DNA of 6,890 nt from the NCBI GenBank assembly GCA_035541775.1, contig DATKMP010000091.1, positions 1 to 6,890 of the forward strand, read 5' to 3'. The notes beneath the pieces are model-generated. The model saw only the letters and a list, made by a program, of their open reading frames with translations, was not told the origin of the DNA and did no database searches. A program made the translations under genes and the position numbers. Origin of the DNA: DATKMP01 sp035541775 (GTDB taxonomy: Bacteria; Bacteroidota; Ignavibacteria; UBA10030). Positions 1 through 4,669 of this stretch are shown piece after piece. Every line of letters starts with the position of its first letter. Position 1 is the stretch's first letter.

Positions 1-2050
1 CATTCCAAAGAGTTATAGTCGATCCGCTTGCACTGACAACATACTTGCCGTCTGTCGTGACATCGAGAGCGCTGATTTTGTCTGAAAGTACGGAAGTAGT
101 GAAGAGCAAATTCTTTTGGGCTATATTCCAGCATCGAATCGTGTTATCGTCACAAGCACCGAATATTTTTGTTCCATCAATGCTAAATACTAATTTAAGA
201 ATATGATGTGTCAAAGGAATAGAAAACCGAACATCGCCCCATAAGGTACTTGTTCCTTGAAACACAAGAGAGGTGTCATCCGCAGCCGTAGCTATGCAAG
301 GAACAGGATGAAAATTATTTTCAGAATAAGTTTTTGGACCAATTGCAGCGCATGATATATTGATCCCATGATTACCTACATATAACTCTACGTCATTCCA
401 TGCTTTGTACTCAAAATTACCTGTACATGCATTATGTACTGTTCCACAGACCAAGAGTGATGAACCATCGGGATTTGGTTGTATGATACTATAGGAACCA
501 GCGAAATCATTACATGTGCCTCCGCCTCCATCATCATAGGTGGGCAAACTTGTTGCTATTTGGATGGGAGGAATAAAGTACTGTAATAACGGTGTAGTAC
601 AATATTTACTCTGATTATGTGCGGTGACGGCAGAAATTCTGTATTGATATTCCTTTGTACTATCGACATGAGTATCACTAAATGAGGTAGCGTTGGGACC
701 TGTCGTCGTTAGAATATTATACGCACCGTTTTGCTCACTACGTTCGATCAAGAAGCCGTTTTCAAACGAACTGTTGTCATTCCAGATTAATTTTAAAGAA
801 GTTGGCGAAAGGTTTGTAACTTGAAGATTGTTTGGAGCCGGGAAAGGAAGTTCGACGTCGAGCGAACACGATTTGGAATAATTCCCATTGCCATAATCGG
901 CATACACTCGATATTCGTATAATGTGTCTGTTTGAATAATTGACGTATCGTTATAACTGGTGGAGTTTGCAGCAAGTAGTGCAAAAGGAGCAAAAGTACC
1001 GTTTGGTATCATTCTTCGTTCAATATGAAAACTTGATTGACATATAGAATGAGTCTGCCAGCTTAATGTTCGTGTGGCTTCACTTAAATTCGATACTATA
1101 AAATTATACGGAGTGTATGAATTAATGATGCTAAGAGAATCGTAACCGCCGAGTTGGTTTTTATACACAGCACAAACTCGATACAAAACGGAATCATTGA
1201 GAATCAATGTCGAATCATTATAACAAACGGTATTGGCAGGGACTTGTCCGATCACGGTAAACGTACCGGTTGCACCAATGGCCCGTTCGATGCGGAATCC
1301 GATTTCTGTAATTGAATGATCCTGCCATGATAGTGAACGTACGAACTCATTATTGACAGTTGTCGATAAATTCGAAGGAACGAATGAAGCAAAGATAGTA
1401 GTAAGACAATAATTGCTGGTTTTTCCGCTGTCGTAGACAGCACAAATTCTGTAGTATACAGAATCTGTGAACGTGACAGTCGAATCCATAAATGTAGTTG
1501 TATCAGTTGGTGCCTGTCCGATAGTAGTAAAAGTACCTGTTGGACCAATTTTGCGCTGAACACGAAAACCAATTTCGGAGAGCGAATTATCTTTCCATGT
1601 TAATCTGCAATGCGTTTCATCGACAATCGTTGATTGTAAATTTGTCGGTGCGTAAGGAGCTAACGATGCAGATACAACATTTGAGGAATTACTGATTTTA
1701 GTTCCCGCGGCAATGTGAATGCGAAAAGAATAAGAATTGTTGGGCGTGACCGTTTCATTAATAATCGCTTCTGTGTAACCATAAACTGTATCGATGACTA
1801 TGTAGGGACCCGCATTGATGCTTTGTTCGATTATGGTTTGAACTGCATTGTCGACAGTAGAACTTGTAATATTCGCACTCTGTTGCCATTTCAATTTCAC
1901 GGAAAATTCTTGTAAATATACAATTTGAAGATTGCTCGGGGCCGTGAGCGAAATTTCGCTATCGAAAGGATTATTAAAGACCATATCATCCGTGCAGGAT
2001 AAAGAAAGACAAGCAATGATAATCAACCAATAGATAGATTTCGATTTCAT
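1..2050 (-). CDS. Fibronectin III-repeat / WD40 lipoprotein, C-terminus cut by window edge
   Basis: The frame is open from ATG at 2050 to the left edge (683 codons, no stop), so the C-terminus is missing. The N-terminus (MKSKS, then a hydrophobic run) leads to Cys19 in LSLSC-TDD, which fits a lipoprotein signal although the lipobox is imperfect. Five fibronectin III-like units follow, starting near residues 37, 131, 221, 312 and 402. Each has a proline-led 'P-x-N-L' entry, a core Trp (L-x-W) and a late Tyr-x-(hydrophobic) strand (YYRICAVY, LYRVCAVY). From about residue 498 the protein turns into WD40-like blades, with motifs NTIRCWN (Trp641) and TITLWN (Trp682) spaced 41 residues apart, as expected for WD40 repeats. 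The start overlaps the stop of the upstream gene (ATGA). This is probably a surface-attached lipoprotein for protein or carbohydrate contacts; no catalytic domain is visible. The architecture is confident, the function unknown. Confidence -1.
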   Translation of the reverse strand, partial: MKSKSIYWLIIIACLSLSCTDDMVFNNPFDSEISLTAPSNLQIVYLQEFSVKLKWQQSANITSSTVDNAVQTIIEQSINAGPYIVIDTVYGYTEAIINETVTPNNSYSFRIHIAAGTKISNSSNVVSASLAPYAPTNLQSTIVDETHCRLTWKDNSLSEIGFRVQRKIGPTGTFTTIGQAPTDTTTFMDSTVTFTDSVYYRICAVYDSGKTSNYCLTTIFASFVPSNLSTTVNNEFVRSLSWQDHSITEIGFRIERAIGATGTFTVIGQVPANTVCYNDSTLILNDSVLYRVCAVYKNQLGGYDSLSIINSYTPYNFIVSNLSEATRTLSWQTHSICQSSFHIERRMIPNGTFAPFALLAANSTSYNDTSIIQTDTLYEYRVYADYGNGNYSKSCSLDVELPFPAPNNLQVTNLSPTSLKLIWNDNSSFENGFLIERSEQNGAYNILTTTGPNATSFSDTHVDSTKEYQYRISAVTAHNQSKYCTTPLLQYFIPPIQIATSLPTYDDGGGGTCNDFAGSYSIIQPNPDGSSLLVCGTVHNACTGNFEYKAWNDVELYVGNHGINISCAAIGPKTYSENNFHPVPCIATAADDTSLVFQGTSTLWGDVRFSIPLTHHILKLVFSIDGTKIFGACDDNTIRCWNIAQKNLLFTTSVLSDKISALDVTTDGKYVVSASGSTITLWN

Positions 2051-2742
2051 TGATACGTTCCTTGGATTGCCCATGAAAGTCCAAAAGCTCCGATGAATGT
2101 AAATGTCACAGACGAGGAGATGGTATAATAATTTTGATATTTTGCAATGGCAGATCGTTTGTCGTCTGCGACAGATTGTGAAAGAGCGGTATTATATTCT
2201 TGTTTTAATGATTCAATTTTGGAGTGGAGAAAATATGAAATTATACCGGCACATGCAGCAAGACCTGCATTGGTCCATTTTATCGATCCCCACTGATTAT
2301 ATTTGTACCGGAGGTATTCAAAGGAATTCATATCGACAAGAACGCTGTCACACTTGTCCTTGCCCAGAGTCATATTGTGTATAATCGTTCTAAACCCTTC
2401 TTTGGAAACAATAAAATCGTAATTCCCAAGTGGAAAACTGAAACGCAAGGGAGCAGGTTGTTTCCTTACCGTGTCCGGTGAAATTTCATATTCACTGGAT
2501 CCGTATTCGTATAAAATGAATTTACTTTTCTGGACGACAGTAATGACGGCATTACTTGCGGCTTGAGGCGCAACATAAATAGAGATTGCTTGCTTTTTTG
2601 ATGCGACAGTATCCATTATTATCATCGAAGTGTCTATTTCTAAAGCAACAGACAGGGAATCAGGAAGTGCTTGCCCACAAGATTCCTCAAGATAAAACAT
2701 AAAACATATCGAAATGGCAAATATTTTTATAACGAATCTCAT
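2047..2742 (-). CDS. Secreted/envelope protein with PEGA-like segment and C-terminal two-helix membrane hairpin (231 aa)
   Basis: I do not recognise a named family. Residues 1-24 form a signal peptide (MRFVIKIFAISICFMFYLEES), with cleavage likely near CGQA; a Cys at 22 makes a lipoprotein possible but the lipobox is poor. Residues about 96-138 (APLRFSFPLGNYDFIVSKEG and on) look like a PEGA-type beta fold: a 'hydrophobic-P-x-G-x-Y' turn followed by a 'KEGF' strand. Residues about 156-173 and 208-226 are hydrophobic helices separated by a charged, helix-prone linker (SLKQEYNTALSQ, ADDKRSAIAKYQ), giving a membrane hairpin. No Shine-Dalgarno sequence precedes the ATG. It is the first gene of the minus-strand pair and its TGA overlaps the lipoprotein ATG, so the two are probably co-translated and may work together in the envelope. 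That partnership is inferred from context only. Confidence -1.
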   Translation of the reverse strand: MRFVIKIFAISICFMFYLEESCGQALPDSLSVALEIDTSMIIMDTVASKKQAISIYVAPQAASNAVITVVQKSKFILYEYGSSEYEISPDTVRKQPAPLRFSFPLGNYDFIVSKEGFRTIIHNMTLGKDKCDSVLVDMNSFEYLRYKYNQWGSIKWTNAGLAACAGIISYFLHSKIESLKQEYNTALSQSVADDKRSAIAKYQNYYTISSSVTFTFIGAFGLSWAIQGTYQ

Positions 2743-2804
2743 GCAATAAACATTGACAGAAGTTCTTTTGTAAAATTATTTTGAGTTGAAAACGCTGATA
2801 GAAA

Positions 2805-2833
2805 AGTATAACAAATGGAAATTTAAAAATCAA
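2805..2833 (-). promoter_or_regulatory. Sigma70-like promoter for the minus-strand pair
   Basis: On the minus strand TTGATT (2833-2828) is separated by exactly 17 bases from TATACT (2810-2805), giving 4/6 and 5/6 matches to the sigma70 consensus. The predicted start near 2798 leaves a leader of about 55 bases before ATG 2742. The same bases also give TACTTTTC (2808-2801), one mismatch from the Bacteroidota -7 motif TAnnTTTG, so either sigma-factor style could read it. No start site has been measured. Confidence -1.
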
Positions 2834-2894
2834 TGTACATATAGAAGCGATTATCAATACGGAACGGATTAAAATATTCGTTTGTTACATCGAT

Positions 2895-2900
2895 AAAGGA
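2895..2900 (+). promoter_or_regulatory. Ribosome binding site deciding the GTG start of pirin
   Basis: AAAGGA lies 7 bases before GTG 2908. No in-frame ATG exists upstream or near the start, so this site supports the non-ATG start codon. Confidence -1.
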
Positions 2901-2907
2901 AACAAGA

Positions 2908-3804
2908 GTGTCGATTCGTCCCATACAACAAATACTTCAGCCCGTGCCGACTATAGAAGGAGCCGGCGTACACTTACAGCGCGCATTCGGATTTCATGAA
3001 ACAGAAAAATTCGATCCGTTTCTGTTGTTCGATGATTTCCGCAACGAGAATCCTGAAGATTATCTTGCCGGATTTCCGTGGCATCCGCATCGCGGCATCG
3101 AAACGATTACGTATGTACTTGCAGGTTCGGTAACGCATGGCGACAGTCTCGGCAACAAAGGGACACTCGGTTCCGGCGATGTGCAATGGATGACGGCGGG
3201 CAGCGGAATTTTGCATCAAGAAATGCCGAAAGGCGATCCGCGCGGGCGAATGCATGGGTTTCAGCTCTGGGCAAATCTTCCTGCGTCCCATAAAATGACG
3301 AAGCCGCGGTATCAGGATATTGCTTCTGCGGAAATTCCCGAAGTGATCGACGATGACGGCACACGCGTACGTGTCGTGTGCGGAACGTTTTGGGGCAAGA
3401 CCGGTCCCGTGGAAGGCATTGCCGCCGATCCGCAATATTTAGATGTGTATGTTCCGCCGAATAGAAAGAAAGTGCTTCCCGTGGAAACATTTCGGCATAC
3501 GTTCGTCTATATCTTTGACGGAAGCGGAACGTTTCCGTCCGCATCGGCACCGCAAGGCGTGTGGACAGAAGTTGTCGGATCTCCAGCTGCATTTCAAAAA
3601 CAGCTTGGCAATCGCTCGATGATTTTATTCGATACAGGCGATGAGATTACCGTGCATGCCGGAGATGAAGGCGTTCGCTTTTTACTCGTAACCGGCAAAC
3701 CATTGAAAGAACCAATTGCATGGTACGGTCCGATTGTGATGAATACGCAAGAACAACTGCAGACAGCAATGAGAGAATTGCAGAACGACACTTTTATAAA
3801 ATGA
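2908..3804 (+). CDS. Pirin family protein (cupin metalloprotein)
   Basis: This 298-residue protein matches full-length pirins (human pirin is about 290 residues). The N-terminal cupin carries the pirin signature WHPHRGIETITYVL with His59 and His61, then TAGSGILHQEMP with His103 and Glu105. These are the four metal ligands equivalent to human His56, His58, His101 and Glu103, so the Fe site is intact. The segment MHGFQLWANLP (115-125) is also typical. The second cupin spans about residues 150-265 and the end EPIAWYGPIVMNT is the usual pirin C-terminus. Known pirins act as quercetin 2,3-dioxygenases or as redox-sensitive protein-interaction partners; which applies here cannot be told. The protein has no signal peptide, so it is cytoplasmic. 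Translation starts at GTG 2908 behind AAAGGA; the next in-frame Met is residue 95, inside the cupin. It reads visibly more GC-rich than its neighbours. It stands alone, divergent from the lipoprotein pair. Confidence -1.
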   Translation: MSIRPIQQILQPVPTIEGAGVHLQRAFGFHETEKFDPFLLFDDFRNENPEDYLAGFPWHPHRGIETITYVLAGSVTHGDSLGNKGTLGSGDVQWMTAGSGILHQEMPKGDPRGRMHGFQLWANLPASHKMTKPRYQDIASAEIPEVIDDDGTRVRVVCGTFWGKTGPVEGIAADPQYLDVYVPPNRKKVLPVETFRHTFVYIFDGSGTFPSASAPQGVWTEVVGSPAAFQKQLGNRSMILFDTGDEITVHAGDEGVRFLLVTGKPLKEPIAWYGPIVMNTQEQLQTAMRELQNDTFIK

Positions 3805-3840
3805 AGAATGTTATAGTCTGTGATTTTCGATTTCATAATT

Positions 3841-3973
3841 TAGAGATTTTGTGATTTGAGAGTTGGACTTTGTTTGTCTTTTGGCTTTTGTTGTTTGGAA
3901 TTTATGTGAACATGCTTTTATAAATTGAATATAGAATTTGTTCGGCGTTCGAATATTGTGATTTGGAATTTAT
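3841..3973 (+). repeat. T-rich, C-poor intergenic repeat stretch
   Basis: The region between pirin and the next gene is strongly T/G-rich on the plus strand with very little C, and has no gene. It contains exact short duplications: TTGTGATTTG at 3849-3858 and 3956-3965, and TTTGGAATTTAT at 3894-3905 and 3962-3973. In the last copy the two words overlap to form one unit, TTGTGATTTGGAATTTAT. No hairpin terminator for pirin is visible. I infer a dispersed or decayed repeat family; similar phrases feel common in intergenic DNA of environmental FCB-type genomes, but that cannot be checked here. Confidence -1.
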
Positions 3974-3984
3974 TATTGTATACT
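3956..3984 (+). promoter_or_regulatory. Sigma70-like promoter before the small His/Cys-rich gene
   Basis: TTGTGA (3956-3961) and TATACT (3979-3984) are 17 bases apart, with 4/6 and 5/6 consensus matches. The predicted start near 3991 would leave almost no leader before ATG 3996, suggesting either leaderless translation or use of the later Met at 4011 or 4026/4029. The -35 element falls inside the second copy of the T-rich intergenic repeat. Confidence -1.
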
Positions 3985-3995
3985 AAAGAAGAGAA

Positions 3996-4301
3996 ATGAA
4001 AATCTTTGGGATGAAATATCGCCAGATGATGAAAACATTAGTTCCGGCATTAATGCTGGTGCTCATGCTCGGAAGCATTGGTATCAGCGCATTCCACAAT
4101 CATCATGATTGTGCGAATCCGGATAACTGCGCGATCTGCACGTTTCAGGTTACATCATGAACACTGCCGCTTCATACAGCAGCAGAAGTACAGCCGAACA
4201 ACATTCCAATTGTTCTTTCAATTCTCAACCTTCCGGAGCGGATTGCACTTCCGTTCCACACGCATATTTTTGCTTCTCACGCTCCTCCTCAAGTTTGCTG
4301 A
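3996..4301 (+). pseudogene. Small His/Cys-rich membrane-anchored protein gene, interrupted by in-frame TGA at codon 55
   Basis: ATG 3996 opens a 54-codon frame ending at TGA 4158-4160, and the same frame then stays open for 46 more codons to TGA 4299-4301. The first part has a hydrophobic signal or anchor (about residues 14-32, LVPALMLVLMLGSIGISAF) followed by HNHHDCANPDNCAICTF, a His cluster plus CxxxxxCxxC that looks metal-binding. The part after the stop (TLPLHTAAEVQPNNIP, later PFHTHIFASHAPPQ) reads as a genuine protein tail; 'APP' near the C-terminus recurs in small DUF2946-like proteins found beside TonB receptors (resemblance only). About 101 residues is a sensible length for such a protein, 54 is short. 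The likeliest reading is a nonsense mutation; a short functional 54-residue product or stop readthrough are alternatives. TGA is not reassigned here, since pirin and the 231-residue gene end with it. Met6 or Met11/12 are alternative starts. Confidence -1.
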
Positions 4302-4363
4302 TCATCTAGAAGCTATCTCAAAAAACGAATTGTCTCTCCCAGCCGGAGGCCTGACATAGAATA

Positions 4364-4374
4364 GCGCAAAGCGC
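4364..4374. repeat. Small hairpin GCGC-AAA-GCGC
   Basis: A perfect 4-bp stem with a 3-base loop is followed a few bases later by a short T-run (4380-4385, TTTTT). It could act as a weak terminator after the small gene, but the short stem and the gap before the T-run make that doubtful. Confidence -1.
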
Positions 4375-4422
4375 GATACATTTTTATGCTTCCAGCTATC
4401 GGGAGTACAGAATATCGGATGC

Positions 4423-4437
4423 CCTGCCTGAGGCAGG
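4423..4437. repeat. Palindrome CCTGCCT-G-AGGCAGG
   Basis: A perfect 7-bp inverted repeat around one central base, followed by an extra CAGG copy (4438-4441). GC-rich CCTGCC/GGCAGG palindromes of this type are often dispersed in genomes; here it lies inside the MITE-like element. Confidence -1.
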
Positions 4438-4447
4438 CAGGCCGCTT

Positions 4448-4471
4448 ATCACGAATGTGATGCCTTTGGCA
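4448..4471. repeat. Two adjoining hairpins ATCAC-GAAT-GTGAT and TGCC-TTT-GGCA
   Basis: ATCAC (4448-4452) pairs with GTGAT (4457-4461), and TGCC (4461-4464) pairs with GGCA (4468-4471). The two share base 4461, so they would compete or stack. Together with the two preceding palindromes they make the inside of the element unusually hairpin-rich. Confidence -1.
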
Positions 4472-4527
4472 AAATCCGCTGGCATGACAAGATTGTTTTA
4501 GTTCCTGACCATTTTTGAGACAACTTC

Positions 4528-4669
4528 AAATAAAAAATACTGATTCTGTGCGCTTACCGATTGTGGCAGAATTCAGTTCATTGAATATTGTGTGCTATAC
4601 AGCATGAATATTGGATGGTATGGAAGATTTTCATGCATCCTTACAGATTCATTCATCAAGGAGAAAAAA
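4528..4669 (+). promoter_or_regulatory. TonB receptor leader region with extended -10 promoter candidate
   Basis: No gene is seen between the inverted-repeat element and the receptor start. TGCTATACA (4593-4601) matches an extended -10 box (TGn + TATACA). The bases at the -35 distance (TTCAGT, 4572-4577) are weak, as is tolerated for extended -10 promoters. A start near 4608 would give a leader of about 62 bases. The call is tentative; no operator palindrome is obvious. Confidence -1.
4658..4663 (+). promoter_or_regulatory. Strong Shine-Dalgarno site of the TonB receptor
   Basis: AAGGAG lies 6 bases before ATG 4670. It fixes the start codon and is the strongest ribosome binding site in the window. 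Confidence -1.

Larger units (their letters stand above)
4309..4527. mobile_element. MITE-like element with 16-bp imperfect terminal inverted repeats
   Basis: GAAGCTATCTCAAAAA (4309-4324) is matched in inverse orientation by TTTTTGAGACAACTTC (4512-4527); 14 of 16 positions pair. The 219-bp interval has no convincing coding frame and holds several hairpins, so it resembles a non-autonomous element mobilised by a transposase elsewhere in the genome. No clear target-site duplication is visible at the borders, so an old insertion or a merely structural inverted repeat remains possible. It starts 7 bases after the stop of the interrupted small gene and separates that gene from the TonB receptor. 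Confidence -1.

Noticed and set aside
1252..1572. 106-codon open frame on the minus strand
   Set aside because: It lies inside the Fn3/WD40 lipoprotein gene in another frame, is Leu/Ser-rich without domain features, and the true frame shows clear repeat motifs.
2974..3592. Two long minus-strand frames opposite pirin (2974-3435 and 3107-3592)
   Set aside because: They are antisense to a well-supported pirin with intact motifs; their translations are Arg/His-rich without any recognisable domain.
3841..3973. CRISPR-like repeats
   Set aside because: The repeated words are short (10-12 bases), irregularly spaced and only twofold, with no spacer structure and no cas gene.
4158..4200. Selenocysteine insertion at the in-frame TGA
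   Set aside because: The context is not a redox CxxU-type site and the following bases give no convincing bacterial SECIS hairpin; a nonsense mutation is simpler.
4078..4359. 93-codon plus-strand frame overlapping the small His/Cys-rich gene
   Set aside because: It is a different frame from the signal-peptide/CxxC frame, runs into the inverted repeat, and has an Arg/Phe-rich composition typical of off-frame translation.
4448..4461. CRP/FNR-like operator (ATCAC-GAAT-GTGAT)
   Set aside because: The half-site spacing is 4 bases rather than the usual 6 for TGTGA sites, and it sits about 130 bases before the candidate promoter inside a hairpin-rich element.
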